Assembly: GCA_963816925.1 (NCBI GenBank)
Contig: CAWFMY010000045.1
Coordinates: 62,001 to 126,000 of the forward strand
Source: CAIWHR01 sp963816925
Lineage (GTDB): Bacteria; Pseudomonadota; Gammaproteobacteria; Burkholderiales; Casimicrobiaceae
Direction: 5' to 3'
DNA: 64,000 bases
The notes under the pieces are model-generated. The model made no database searches. It was not told the DNA's origin and saw nothing but the letters and a program-made list of their open reading frames with translations. Position 1 is the stretch's first letter; the number at the start of each line of letters is the position of its first letter. Shown here piece by piece: positions 46,831 to 58,600 of the stretch. Both the position numbers and the translations under genes were made by a program.

Positions 46831-48135
46831 ATGATCATGTTCAAGCGAGCGCTGTCAGCACTGCTCTTGTGTTGCGCGACGTGGGCTCCGGCGCTTGTCC
46901 AGGCGCAAAACTATTCCGACATCTGGTGGAATCCGAATGAATCGGGCTGGGGCATCACCCTCGCCGATCACCAGACACAATTGTTCGGCGTCTGGTACAC
47001 CTACGATGCCGACGGCAAGCCGACCTGGTTCGTCATCCCCGGGGGGACCTTCAGCCAGGGCAAGCGCCTTTTCACCGGAGACATGTACCAGACCACCGGA
47101 ACGCCCTACAACGCTCCCTTCGATGCGAGCAATGTCGTTGCCACCAAGGTCGGCACCGCCAGCTTCGACTTTGCACCACCGGGCCTTCCAGCGGGCACCG
47201 CGCTGTACACGTACACCGTGGGAACGCTCACGCAGACGAAGCAAATCGAACGCCAGCCCTTCGGCAACGCTGGGCCAAGCTGGGGTTACGACTACACGGA
47301 TATCTGGTGGGACCCCGCCCAGTCCGGCTGGGGGCTGACACTATCCCAGCATGGCAACAACGTGTTCGGCGTCTGGTTCACCTACGACGTGACGGGACAT
47401 CCACTGTGGGTCGTGCTGCCGGGCGTGGTATTCCAGAACAGCAGCAGCTTCTGCGGCACGCTTTACACGACCACCGGCCCTTTTTTCACGCTTCCATTCG
47501 ACCCGCGCAAGGTCGTTGTGAGCGAGGCAGGGGATGCATGCCTCTCGTTCACAGCGGGCGGTGGCGGCGGATCGTTCGCGCCGAACCTTGGCGGCTTTGC
47601 GCAAACGAAATCGATCACCCGCCAACCGTTTGGCGACCCTCCGCCAACCGGCGCGCCGCGATGGATCGGCACGGCCACTGGTGCAAATCTGGACGTCGTC
47701 ACGACCGCCAGCGTGACCTGGACTCTGGATCATCAGGTCGGTGCGGTCGCCACCTATAAATCCTCAGGCACAGCGAGTTCCGTCGTCACGATGGGCGGAT
47801 GCCCGGGCGGTTTCTCGTTTAATCCGCCGAGCCATGATATCGATCTCAGTGCCTCCGCACCCTACAACACCGTAGCTTACCTGACGATAGATTATTCGAG
47901 CGTACCGCCGACCTATCGTGGATACGCGTTCACAAGCTGGGAGGCGACTTTGAACTGTGCGGGGCTGGCGGTTCCCAATATCGGCGGTGGGCTGTGGTTC
48001 GGAGGTAGCACGGGGCCGTTTGGCCAGGAGGCAGCAGGATCGCTGAGTGTGGACGGACTGACGATCGAGGGAACCAGCGCCGACACCCAAGTGCCGCCGG
48101 CAACCTATAATTGGAAATTCATCCGCAGCCCTTAG
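46831..48135 (+). CDS. Exported protein with duplicated WW-P-SGWG domain
   Basis: A 434-residue protein with signal peptide FKRALSALLLCCATWAPALVQA. Two similar units follow: YSDIWWNPNESGWGITLADHQTQLFGVWYTYDADGKPTWFVIPGG (from residue about 28) and YTDIWWDPAQSGWGLTLSQHGNNVFGVWFTYDVTGHPLWVVLPGV (from about 155), each continuing through a KRLFTGDMYQTTGTPY / SSFCGTLYTTTGPFF strand and ending with TKQIERQPFG / TKSITRQPFG. The last 130 residues (from TGAPRWIGTATG) are a different Gly/Ser-rich beta domain. This SGWG repeat occurs in uncharacterised exported proteins of beta- and gammaproteobacteria; no function is known to me. CAGGGAG precedes ATG 46831. Confidence 0.8.
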   Translation: MIMFKRALSALLLCCATWAPALVQAQNYSDIWWNPNESGWGITLADHQTQLFGVWYTYDADGKPTWFVIPGGTFSQGKRLFTGDMYQTTGTPYNAPFDASNVVATKVGTASFDFAPPGLPAGTALYTYTVGTLTQTKQIERQPFGNAGPSWGYDYTDIWWDPAQSGWGLTLSQHGNNVFGVWFTYDVTGHPLWVVLPGVVFQNSSSFCGTLYTTTGPFFTLPFDPRKVVVSEAGDACLSFTAGGGGGSFAPNLGGFAQTKSITRQPFGDPPPTGAPRWIGTATGANLDVVTTASVTWTLDHQVGAVATYKSSGTASSVVTMGGCPGGFSFNPPSHDIDLSASAPYNTVAYLTIDYSSVPPTYRGYAFTSWEATLNCAGLAVPNIGGGLWFGGSTGPFGQEAAGSLSVDGLTIEGTSADTQVPPATYNWKFIRSP

Positions 48136-48270
48136 CATTTGGAACCGTTGGAGCCCGAAGTACCGGGAAGATTCGATCCGACGATGCGATCGGCGGACGT
48201 TTGGGCGCAGTGGGCGTCACGCACTTTGCGACTGCGAAGTGCGTGCGAATGAGAACGATCTGACCGTGGC

Positions 48271-49754
48271 ATGAAGCACGCGTCGCCTTCGCCCGAACTC
48301 TCGCTCGCATTCGCCAATCGCGCGTTCGCGCGTGCCGCCGGCTCTGACCCGATCGAAGGTAACGCGATTCAGGCTGTTGCGCGATGCAGCCGAGAATTTT
48401 CCGGCGTGGCTCGCCGCGATCCGCGCCGCGAAACGGACGATCCTGTTCGAGAGCTATATCTTCGAAGACGACGACGTGGGACGCGAGTTCGCGTCCGCAT
48501 TGGCGGAACGTGCGCAATCCGGAGTTCGTGTCAACGTCGTCTACGACTGGTTCGGCTCGCTGGGCGCCGGCGCGTTGTGGAAGACTCTGACGACGGCCGG
48601 AGCCGAGGTGCGCGGTTTCAATCCGCTGCGCCTCGACAGCCCGCTCGGCTGGCTTGCACGCGATCATCGCAAGACCATCGCCATCGACGGCGAGGTGGCC
48701 TTCGTGTCGGGGCTTTGCATCAGCGAACGCTGGAACGGCAATCCTGCCAAGCACATGGAGCCCTGGCGCGACACCGGCGTCGAGATCCGCGGGCCCGCGG
48801 TGACCGAGATCGAGCAGGCGTTCGCGCATGTCTGGGCCGCCTGCGGCGGCGGACCGTTGCCGACGGAGCTTCTGACCCCAGCCAATTCCATCGCGGCGCA
48901 GGGCGAGACTCGGGTGCGGGTCATCGCGGGAGCCCCGAACGCGACCGGCACGTATCGCCTCGATCTCGCGATCGCCTCGTTCGCGCGTCGGCATCTGTGG
49001 CTCACCGACGCCTATTTCGTCGGTACGGCCGCCTATGTCCAGGCGCTTGCAGCGGCCGCGCGGGATGGCGTCGACGTTCGCCTTCTCGTGCCGGGCGCCA
49101 GCGATATTCCAGCGCTGTCGCCGTTGTCGCGCGCAGGCTACCGGCCTCTCCTGCAAGCGGGCGTGCGCGTGTTCGAATGGAACGGCACGATGCTGCATGC
49201 AAAGAGCGCGGTCGCGGACGGATTCTGGAGCCGCATCGGCTCCACCAATCTCAATATCGCGAGCTGGATGGGCAACTACGAGCTCGATGTCGCGATCGAG
49301 GATGAGGCATTCGCGGCGACGATGGCGACGCAATTCGAATCCGATCTCTCGCACGCAACCGAGATCGTGCTGACGGGACGCAATCGCGTGCGCCGAGTCG
49401 CCGGCGAGGAGCGTCCGAGCGGCACGCGACGCGCAATGTCCGGTAGCGCAGGGCGGGCTGCCGCAGGGGCGGTCAGCGTCGGAAGCGCGCTCGGCGCGGC
49501 GCTCACCGGTCGCCGCGTTCTCGACAGCCGCGGAGTCGGGACTGCTTGCGAAGATGGGCGGCGCGATTCTGGCGCTCTCGATCGTGGCCGCGATCTGGCC
49601 GCATTTCGTCGCCTGGCCCGCTGCGGTCCTTGGCGCCTGGCTCGGCCTTGCGTGGCTCGCGAAGGCGATCGCCCTGCGCCGACGCCCGGCGGATGCGAGT
49701 ACGTCCGCAGCTCCGACGCGCGAGTTTGGCAGCGACGAGCGTCGCTCCCGGTGA
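48271..49754 (+). CDS. Phospholipase D / cardiolipin synthase-like protein (two frameshifts)
   Basis: Contains two HKD motifs: RDHRKTIAIDGEVAFVSG (first) and MLHAKSAVADGFWSRIGSTN (second), the pair that forms the PLD active site in cardiolipin synthases. ILFESYIFEDDDVGREFASAL and GVRVNVVYDWFGSLG before the first motif are also typical. The tail has two membrane segments (AILALSIVAAIWPHFVAWPAAVLGAWLGLAWLA). Extra bases near 48371 and 49519 break the frame at both ends; corrected, ATG 48271 to TGA 49754 gives 493 residues. Without them only 48332–49518 is readable. Cardiolipin formation from two phosphatidylglycerols is the likely reaction; the extra C-terminal membrane part is unusual. Confidence 0.8.
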
Positions 49755-49954
49755 CGCGGAGATTCAAGGTTTCGACAGTTCGGTTCTTATTTCCAATCCA
49801 CGATTGGACTTCAGCATCAGTGCCGCCGGGGGGCCGATCTATACGCGCCTCAACAACACGGTTCAAGGGACCTCGATCAGCGCGAATGTATTGCCGTATT
49901 CGGCGCGGTAGCGCTTCGCCAGCAACTGCCAGGCGAAGCGGGCCGCTTGGTGCG

Positions 49955-49983
49955 TTGGCATGACCCCTGCCGGCTGCTACAAT
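49955..49983 (+). promoter_or_regulatory. Sigma70 promoter of the tRNA-Arg gene
   Basis: TTGGCA at 49955–49960 and TACAAT at 49978–49983 with 17 bp between, the ideal spacing. The mature tRNA begins ten bases later. The bases from 49755 to here show no gene. Confidence 0.7.
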
Positions 49984-49992
49984 CCGCCCTTC

Positions 49993-50070
49993 GCGCCCGT
50001 AGCTCAGTTGGATTAGAGTACCTGGCTACGAACCAGGGGGTCGTGGGTTCAAATCCTGCCGGGCGCGCCA
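49993..50070 (+). tRNA. tRNA-Arg (anticodon ACG)
   Basis: Acceptor GCGCCCG pairs with CGGGCGC, followed by G and encoded CCA. The anticodon stem is CCTGG/CCAGG around CTACGAA, anticodon ACG, which becomes ICG and reads CGU/CGC/CGA. D loop AGTTGGATTAGAG and T loop TTCAAAT are normal. Confidence 0.97.
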
Positions 50071-50088
50071 ATTTCTGCTCTACAATCA

Positions 50089-50124
50089 AGCGCTTACCGC
50101 TACCGCGGTGGGCGCTTTATTTTT
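50089..50124 (+). terminator. Rho-independent terminator after tRNA-Arg
   Basis: AGCGC TT ACCGC pairs with GCGGT GG GCGCT across a TACC loop, followed by TTTATTTTT. Position just past the tRNA fits termination of its transcript. Confidence 0.75.
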
Positions 50125-50206
50125 CAGAAGGACGAGTGCGGGACTGTTGCGGAACGCTCCTCGCACAATGTGTCCGCGGCCTCCATGAGGTTGTCCAACT
50201 CGACCG

Positions 50207-51052
50207 ATGCTGAGCTATCGTCACGGCTTTCATGCAGGCAACCATGCCGACGTGCTGAAGCACATCGTGTTGGTCCTGCTGTTGCGGATTCTCACCCGCA
50301 AGGAAAAATCCGTCGTCATGGTCGACACGCATGCTGGCGCCGGCATGTATTCGCTGGAGCAAGGCTTCGCGCTGAAGAACGCCGAGTTCCGCAATGGCAT
50401 CGCTGCGCTCTGGGAGCGCAATGATCTGCCTGAGCTGATAGCCGACTATGTCAACCAGGTTCGCGCCGTGAACCCGGAGGGCGTGCTGCGGAATTATCCG
50501 GGATCGCCCCGGATCGCGCTGGAAATGCTTCGGCCGCAGGATCGCTTGCGGCTGTTCGAATTGCACAGCACCGAGGGGCTGATTCTCGCGGAACAGTTCG
50601 CAACGTCCGGCCGCCGAGTGATCGTAACCGCGGGGGACGGCTTCGCTGGGCTGAAGGCAGTGCTCCCGCCTCCGTCACGCCGCGGACTCGTGTTGATCGA
50701 TCCATCGTACGAACTCGCATCCGACTACAGGGCGGTGGTGAGCGCATTGCGCGACGGTTTGAAAAGGTTCGCCACGGGCACCTACGCCGTGTGGTATCCA
50801 CTGCTTCAGCGGCGCGAATCTGTCCAGCTGCCCGACGAGCTTCGGCGCGCGGCGGGCAAGGATTGGCTGGACGTTGCATTGCAAGTGAGAGCTCCATCGT
50901 CCGAAGGGCCGGGCCTCCACGGTAGTGGCATGTTGATCGTCAATCCGCCGTGGAAGTCCGCCGAGCAGATGCGGGAAATCATGCCATGGCTCACGCGCGT
51001 GCTCGCGCAGGATGAAGCCGCAAGCTTCCGGATCGATGCACGCGTAACGTGA
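50207..51052 (+). CDS. rlmJ: 23S rRNA (adenine2030-N6)-methyltransferase
   Basis: Methylates A2030 of 23S rRNA. The 281-residue protein opens with the family hallmark MLSYRHGFHAGNHADVLKHIVL, then VMVDTHAGAGMYSL (SAM motif I), GSPRIALEMLRPQDRLRLFELHSTE, VTAGDGFAGLKAVLPP, and the catalytic loop LVLIDPSYELASDY. In E. coli this loop reads DPPYE; the Ser here is a conservative change of the second Pro. The end NPPWKSAEQMREIMPWL is typical. Stands alone after tRNA-Arg. Confidence 0.95.
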   Translation: MLSYRHGFHAGNHADVLKHIVLVLLLRILTRKEKSVVMVDTHAGAGMYSLEQGFALKNAEFRNGIAALWERNDLPELIADYVNQVRAVNPEGVLRNYPGSPRIALEMLRPQDRLRLFELHSTEGLILAEQFATSGRRVIVTAGDGFAGLKAVLPPPSRRGLVLIDPSYELASDYRAVVSALRDGLKRFATGTYAVWYPLLQRRESVQLPDELRRAAGKDWLDVALQVRAPSSEGPGLHGSGMLIVNPPWKSAEQMREIMPWLTRVLAQDEAASFRIDARVT

Positions 51053-51102
51053 GCGCGGGGCTCCCTGGCGCCGTCGATTGGCGCAATCGCGATGTTCCTG
51101 CG

Positions 51103-51573
51103 TCAGGTCGACGGTTCTTGCGCTACCGGCTGACCAGACACTCGGCACCGGTGATCCTGAACTTTCTGCGTCGTGGTTTCGGTACTCGAGCCGTTCGCGT
51201 CCTTGGTCGTCGTCGTCGTGGTCAACGTCGCCGTCGGCCCGTCGACGACCAGAACGCCGCCTGCCTTGACCGCGGCGGTGAACTGCTCCTGGGTGGGCGA
51301 CATCGCCTTCGCGAGCCCCGACATCTCGGCCCTGTCCTTCGCCGGCATCGCCTTCCACTGTTCCTGCATTTCCTTCGTCGAAAGCTTGTTGGCCTCGTCG
51401 AAATTACCGGCGTGAACGAGGCCCACCTGCTTGACCGCGACCTTGCCGCACGGATGGTCGAGGATCGCCGCGCCCTTGATCTCAGAGGCTCCGTAAGCGG
51501 TTTCGCCCATGACGCACAGGGCGATGGGCAGCAGGGCGCCAATGCACAAGTTCGGCAAGCGGGGTCGATTCAT
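51103..51573 (-). CDS. Small exported hypothetical protein with Thr-rich tail
   Basis: A 156-residue protein with signal peptide LPNLCIGALLPIALCVMGETAYGA. The mature part has AILDHPCGKVAVKQVGLVHAGNFDEANKLSTKEMQEQWKAMPAKDRAEMSGLAKAMSPTQEQFTAAVKAGGVLVVDG followed by a Thr-rich strand (TLTTTTTTKDANGSSTETTT). The helical middle plus NFDEANKLST resembles small DUF-type periplasmic proteins; family not recognised. Start chosen at ATG 51573, with GGAG at a good distance; ATG 51585 is possible. Located 40 bp after beta-helix copy 6 on the same strand, so probably in one operon with it and the giant protein. Confidence 0.65.
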   Translation of the reverse strand: MNRPRLPNLCIGALLPIALCVMGETAYGASEIKGAAILDHPCGKVAVKQVGLVHAGNFDEANKLSTKEMQEQWKAMPAKDRAEMSGLAKAMSPTQEQFTAAVKAGGVLVVDGPTATLTTTTTTKDANGSSTETTTQKVQDHRCRVSGQPVAQEPST

Positions 51574-51613
51574 TCGATTCTCCATTGTGGTGCGCGGATG
51601 CATGGTGGCGCAG

Positions 51614-52607
51614 TCACTGTCTCGCGACACTCGACGAGAATACCCCGTCGGAAGTGTTGCCGACAAGCCAGTTGTCGAGGCCCGAGACAATCGTACCGCC
51701 CCGCAGCGGCGGACACGCCGGTCGCGTTGCGCGTGATCGTGCTGCTGGAGACGTAGGCGATGTTTCCAGCGCCTTGCGCCTGCACGCCGAGAGCGTTGCT
51801 GGTCGCGAGCGAATTGACGAAACTCGCCACCGATGCGGACGCGGCGGGACCGACGGCGAGCGCCGCGCCCGTGCTTCCGGATATCGTCGTGTCACGTACT
51901 TCGACCTTGTTACCGCCCGCTGCCGCGGCGACCACGATGCCGGTCGTGGCGCCGCTCACGACGGAGCCGCGCACGGTCGCTGCAGCACGGTCGGCGAACG
52001 ATGCGCCAATCGGATTGCGCTCGAACAGCACACGCTCCAGATTGACGGTCAGCGTGCCGGCGCCCGCGGTGAACGACGCGCCGACCGAATTGTCCCGGAA
52101 GGCAGAGTCGACGACATAGACGCTGCCGCCGGCCGCGACGGCTGCGACCAGCCCGCCGGCGCCCGCGCCCGACGTGAATCCGGTCACGATGACGTTATCG
52201 AGATACAGTGCGGCGCCGCTGCTGTAGATGATCCCTTGCGTCCCGCTGATGCTGTTGATCGTGATGCCGCGCACCGTGACCTTGTCGGCCGCGCCGGCGC
52301 TGACGGTAATGCCGGCGCCGGAGAATACCGAAATGCCAGCGTAGACGCCCGCGGGCGCCAGGATCGTCGCTGCCTGGCTCACGGTAAACGGGCCGTAACC
52401 TGCGGAATCCAGAACGACCGTTTCGCCGCCGGGCACGGTCTGCGCCAAGGCCGTCGCGAAGGAACGGCAGGGCGCCAGGAGCGAGCAGGCGTTGGTGTCC
52501 ATTCCGTATGAAGCGACGAAGGTGCGCTGGCTCGCGGCCATGGCATCGTGCCCGGCAATCGCGCAAAGTGCTGCCGCCAGGGCCAGTCGGATCGAATGCG
52601 TGCTCAT
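51614..52607 (-). CDS. Secreted beta-helix protein, QRTFV module copy 6 (one frameshift)
   Basis: A 330-residue protein after removing one extra G near 51705. Signal peptide (IRLALAAALCAIAGHDAMAA), SQRTFVASYGMDTNACSLLAPCRSFATALAQTVPGGETVVLDSAGYGPFTVSQAATILAPAGVYAGISVFSGAG, beta-helix rungs, and the end VSGLDNWLVGNTSDGVFSSSVARQ, which is read only in the corrected frame. Overall layout equals copy 3 on the plus strand. It begins 79 bp after the giant gene's stop, in the same direction. No anchor or enzyme motif. Confidence 0.8.
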
Positions 52608-52686
52608 GCGGTTCTCCGGAAGTTGCGGCGCCGCGCTTCCGCGGCGATCCTGCGGTGAGACTCGAATGGTTTGGCGCGTGCAGGTT

Positions 52687-55600
52687 TCATTTCTTTCCGA
52701 CAATCGAGGTGAAACCACCGTTGGTGGTATTGCCGACCAGCCGGTTGTCGCCAGCCGAAACCGCCGTGCCGCCGCCCGACGTTGCGACCCCGGTCCCGTT
52801 GCGAGTGAACGTGCTGTCGTTGACGTATGCGCTGCCGCCCGCCTGGACCTCGAGCCCGATGCCGTTGTCGGTCAGCAGCTCGTCGAACAGGTTCAGCACC
52901 GCGGCGGCACCTGTGGCCGGGGAAACGGTGACGCCGGCAGCGGCATTCTTGGCGATCATCGTCGAACGAATCTGGACACTCGCCGTTGCACCGCTCACAT
53001 CCGGCAGTAGCGCCACACCCGTGCTTCCGCCATTGATGATGCTGTCGCGGATGGCGCCGCGGGTGGAATTGCCGGTAAAGCTCACGCCGGTCGTATTGCG
53101 GTCGAATTGCGAGCGGTCGATTTCGACCTGCAATGGGCCTGCGGCAAGGGGATCGGGGTCGAACAAGGCGCCAATGCCGTTGTCGCGGATGCGCGAATTG
53201 CCGATGTGGAGGGTGGATGCGTTCGTCGTCTGCGCGCGGATCGCGGCCGTGGGAAAGCCGGAGATCGTCATCCGGTCGAGATAGAGCGCATCGCCCGTCT
53301 GCAGGTCGACGCCCACAGCACCGCCGAGCGAGTTGAGCGTGAGCCCGCGCAGGACGACCTTGCCGGCGCCGGAATTGACCACGATTCCCGAACCGCTTTG
53401 CACCGTCACACCCGCGTAGATGCCCGGTGGCGCGATGATCGACACCGGCTGCGAAATCACGACAGGTCCATAGCCGGCGGAATCCTGAACCACGACCTCG
53501 CCCCGCGGCACGACCTTGGCAATCGCCTGCGCGAAACTGCGGCACGGCAGGTAGACGCTGCACGGATTCGTGTCGCTGCCCGTGGACGCGACAAACGTCC
53601 GCTGCACGCCGGTCGGCGCCACGATGGTGACGGTCGCCGTCGCGGTCGCCACGACGGTGCCATCCGTTTGCGAAAGAATTTCCAGCGTCACCACGCCCTG
53701 CGGTCCGGCATTGAGCGTTGTTTCGAGGAGGAACTGGCCAAGCGCACGGCCCGGGAGACGGACCGGCACCACGGACGTCGTTGCGTTGCCCGCCGCGTCG
53801 CGCAGCGTTGCCGTCAGTGGACCGGCAATGCTCTTGATGGAAACCTTGTACGTGTCTTCCACGTTGCCGGTATTCTGGATGCGCACCGCGAAAGTGCGCG
53901 ATGCGGGGGCTTCGGGGACCGTGATCACCGGTGGCAGACCCTGGATGGTCACCGCCTTGGCGCCGGGGACCGTGACCTGCGCCGTGGCGCGAGCACGCGC
54001 GACGTTGTTGGTGCGCGAGATGGCCTGCACATCGAACGTGCTCATGCCCGGAGGCAGATAGGATGTGCCACCCACGGTGGCGGTGACGTTCTGCGAAGCA
54101 CCTGGGACGAGTGTCACGAACGTCTGCGCCAGCGTTACCGCGCCGCCCAGCGGGCCTAGCGCGGTCAGGTCGAACGTGTCCGTCGCCACACCGTTGTTCG
54201 TCACCTGCACCGTATATGATGTGGCCGGCGTGCCGGACGGCGGATTGATCGTCACGCCCACGCCCTGGCTCAGCACGTTCACCGTGAGATGCGGCTTCAC
54301 GTCGCTGTAGAAGGATTGCACTTCGAAGGGCAGGTCGTAGGGGCCCGGCGCTGCGGTCGCCGGCACGCTCACCTTCGCCGCGACATCGGCGGACGCATCG
54401 GGTCCAACGGTGACGGCATTGCGTTCGAACGCCGCGGTAAACCCAGTCGGCAAGGTGTTCGGGAAGTAATTGAACGACTGGCTGTTGGTGCCGACGTTTG
54501 TCGTATGGAGGAGCACGCGCGCGCTGTCGCCGCGGCCGATCGCAACCGGATTTGGATTGAGCGTCACAGTGGCCGCGTAGATCGGGCTCGTGTCGTCGGC
54601 ACCGATCGGCCGGTCGAAGTTGTTGGTGAACATCTGCGCTTGTACGGATGACTGCACGCCGCCCGCGGCGGTGGCGGTCACGCGGAAGTCCCACGGCCAG
54701 CCGTTGTCGGCGAGAGTGGTGGCGAGCACCAGCGTGGACGTTGCCTGGCCTCCCGCGGGCACCAGCACCGGCGTCGTTAACGACTTGACCCAGGACGCCG
54801 GCACGCCATCGACGAAAAGCGAATAACTAACGGCCGATGCACCCGGATTCTTGAGCGTGATCGTGTACGTCGCGGGCAGCGATATGCCGACCGTCTGCGA
54901 GGTCGGCGCGATGGACAGGATCGGGTTGCTCGTGATGGCAATGCCATTGATGCCCAAAGATCCGGAGCCGAACGTGGGCAGCGTGAAATCGACGTGGCCG
55001 CCGAACGCGATGTCGCGCGTCTCGCTTGGCTGGACGGCCAACGCCTGCGCCTGCCATGTGATCGACGTGACCGTAGGCTGGACCCAGGTGTAGCGGTCGA
55101 GGTTGGGCGGACTCGTGTCGATCGACGTCGGCGCGAGGTTGAATGAGCCCGGCACGTACGTGACACCCGTGCCCTTCGGCTTGTCGACGCTCGCGGTGAT
55201 CGCCGGCCCCGTGAGAATCGCGTAGTCGTAGATGATGATGCCGGTCCGCGTCAGTGCATAGAGCTTGCTGCCGTTGACGATCGTCGCCTTCAGCACATCG
55301 GTGACGTCGTAGGGAATCACGCGTAGGTGGGCGGGATCGTTGGCATCGATCAGCGTCAGCGTCCAGGCGCAGCTCTGCGGGTTGAAGGCGCCGACCGCAT
55401 AGAAATTGCTGGTCAGCGCCGATAGCGATGTGCCTCCGGCGTCCAGCGGCTGGTTGCAGAAATTCTGCGGCCGCGCGTCGAGCAACGGCGTCACCAAGGT
55501 CGAGATGACGGTGGGATTCGATGGCGTGCTGATATCGAGGGCCGTGACGGTAAGATTTCCCGTCAGGCCACGATTGGCGTCGTAAAAGCCGAGAGTGTCG

Positions 55601-58600
55601 CCGACGACGATGGCGACATTACCTTGCCTGGCGGCGCCGAAGAGCAGTCGTGCCTCCGGAATGTCGATCGTCTTGACGATGCAGGGATTGGGCGCGCCCT
55701 GGCAATTGGTCGGAAGCAGTGTGCGGTCGACGACGGCTACGCGGCCTATGCCGGTCTCAGGGCTGCCGCCCGTCGACGTCGTCGTCGACGAAAGCACGTA
55801 ATTTCCGGCGAGCTCGATGCCAAAGTACATGTTCGGGCCGCCGTACACGGGATCGTTGGTGTCGGGCGGCGGGCCCGCAAAGTGGTGGAACAGCTCGCCC
55901 GCGAGCACTGGCGCGGAAGGCGTCGTAAGATCAAGCGCCAGCAGGTTGCCGTTTTGCTGGAAAATGAAACCGGAGAACGGGTTGTAGAGGAAGATCGACG
56001 TCGGCATGTAGCCCAGCGATCCCACGAACGAAATGGCGCTGCCGAACGATTTTCCGAGGTCGACCGGCGTCGCATTGATCTGCACCGGGCTGGTGGCGTT
56101 CGCACCGCCGATGTCGAACGCGACGATCTTCACGTGATCGAACGAGGTCGGGCTGTCGCCGCTGTACGCGAGGACCAGCGTGTTTCCGTTCACGTTGCAG
56201 CCGACGTTGCTGAAGTCACTGCCAAGCAATCCCGTCGCGAAGGTCTGGACGATCGCCGGCGCATCCGGGTTAAGCGTATTGACGATCGAGATGCGGTTGC
56301 TCTGACACGCATAGAGGTATTGGCCGGAGCGTGCAAACGTGAGCGCGGTTGCCGGGAGTGGCAACGAGCTGCGCGGCGCGATCATCGGCGTCGGCAGCGA
56401 GTCGTGGGTGAGGTCGAGCGCGACGCCGACGGTGTTGTCGCCGGGCGGAACAACGGATGGTGTCACCGACAGCCGCGCGCCGAACGGCTGGCCAATCAGG
56501 AAATAGGCGGAGGTCGTGGATACCGGGCAGCGGCGTGCAGCACACCGCCTGGTCGATCACGCTCGCGACAAACGTATAGGGCCCGTTGGGGAAGCCCGTG
56601 GTGTCGATCGTGACCGGCGGGCCATCGATCACGCTGTCACCGGACGCGAGCGGAGCCGCGCTCGCGGAGTTTCCGCTCCGACGGAGAATGCCGTCCTTGT
56701 CGTGCGCCTCCCAGGCGATGTAGACGGTGCGCGCCACGTTGATCGAATTCATGATCTTCAGCGCGATGTTGACCGGCGTGCCGGGATCGGTGAACGCGGG
56801 GGTCGGTACGATCGAGACGATCCTGACGACGTCCGGTCGCAGCACCAGCTGTCCGGTGACCGAGCGGGCGACCGCAGGTTGATCGTGCGGGGTCGCGGTG
56901 ACGACGTAGTCGAACTGGCGAGCCTGGCCGTCCGTGTTGTTGAACGTTAGCGTCAGCGGCGGCGCACCGCAGCAGCCGTTGGTCTGGTAATTCGCCGGAA
57001 CAGTGATGGTCGACACGTTGAACGCTGCGGTGGCGGCTGCAGGGACGCCCGCGACGGTCAGATCGAACACGCGCGGCAGCGGCGAGTCGTTGAAGATGTC
57101 GATGCTGACTGACGTCGGCTGCGCGGGCAGGTTGATCGCGACCTGCGGCAGCAGCCCGAGGCGGAAGTCGTAACGCGTGGACGCGGCGATCGCATCGGCA
57201 GTGCCGCAGAGGACGGCGTCGATTTGCGCGAGGACGGCAGCAACGCCGCCCGGCGCCGCCGCCGCGAGCGCGGCGCGCGCGCTGGTGATGGGCGCCACGA
57301 ATGCCGTCAAATAGCCCGCGTTGAATTGCAGGTTGACGAGACTGTCGAGCTCCACCAGGACCGCCTGCACCTTCGTCGCGTCGCCAGGGGATGGTGCAAG
57401 GGCGTCCATCGCGCTCGCCAGCCGCGACAGGTTGGCCCCAAGACCCGCTCGGCCGCCCAGCGTATTGGCGGCCAGCGCGGCGCGCGACGTGCAGGCGGCG
57501 ACAGCGGAGGTGACATTGACGGTGATCGAAGCCGTCGCCGGGTCGGAAACGCCAAACGCGCCGCTGATCAGCGCAACCAGCGCGCTGCCGGGCAACGCAG
57601 AGGGCGACACCTGCGCGGAAACGGGAATCGAGCGTGTCTCGCCGGCTGCGAGGTCGGCCGTCGGCGGCAATCCAATCACCGACAGCCCGGGGCTGGTCTG
57701 CTCCGAAAGGACGACGTGAGTTGCGACATTGCCAAGCGCATTGAACGTCAGCGTAGCGTTGACCGTCGCACCGGGCGTGACGGTCGCGCCTTCTGGCAGC
57801 ACCCCCATCTGAAGCGCGCCGGCCGCCGGCGTCGTGAACGTCGCGTTGCCGACCTGGTTGATCGCGAAATTCGTCGTGCTCCGCGCGGTCGACCGCAAAA
57901 TCCTGCGGCGTGCCCGCCGCCTGCAGCACCTGCGGAAGCACGCAAACATGCATTTCGCCAAAGCCGCCGGGCGGGATCGTGATCGGAGGTGAAGCGATCG
58001 CGAGCGAGCTGAATCCGGTAATGCCCCGCGGATCGATCTTGAACGAATCGGTTGCCGGGCCGGTATTGTGGATCTGGGCCAGGTACACCGACTGGAATTC
58101 GCCGCCGTTGACGACCGTCGAGAAGCGCGGATCGACGGCGAGGCTCACCGTCACGCCGGGCGATCCTCCCGGCGCGCTGTTGGCGGGCAGCGCCGGCGTC
58201 GTCGCCGTGAACAGGATCGACGGCAGCGGTGGATCCCCCAAGAAGAACTTGAGGATCTTTTCCTGATTGTCGAATCCGTCCGAGAGCCCCGTAATCAAGC
58301 CTTCGAGGATATTCCATGCACCTTCGAGCTTCAGCTTGTCCTTCAACTTCTTGAAGCTGTCCTGGATCGGCTTCAGGATGTTCTTCAGCACGTCGTCGAC
58401 GATGGCCTTGGTCCTCGCGTAGGCGCCGGCAAACGGGTCGCCGGTGGAAATCCCGGTGACCACCGCCGCGGCAAACGCATAAGAAGTAATGCCGAACGCG
58501 TTGACCTGCCCGATGAAGCGCGCGAAGGGCTCGTTGAACTTCTGTGCGAATTCGATTGTGTTTGCATATTCGACAATGGCCTGGTGCGTGCCGTCTTCGC

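Noticed and set aside
49755..49915. Beta-helix-like peptide after the PLD gene (…NPRLDFSISAAGGP…)
   Set aside because: Too short, no start codon or ribosome site of its own, and lacking the conserved module motifs.
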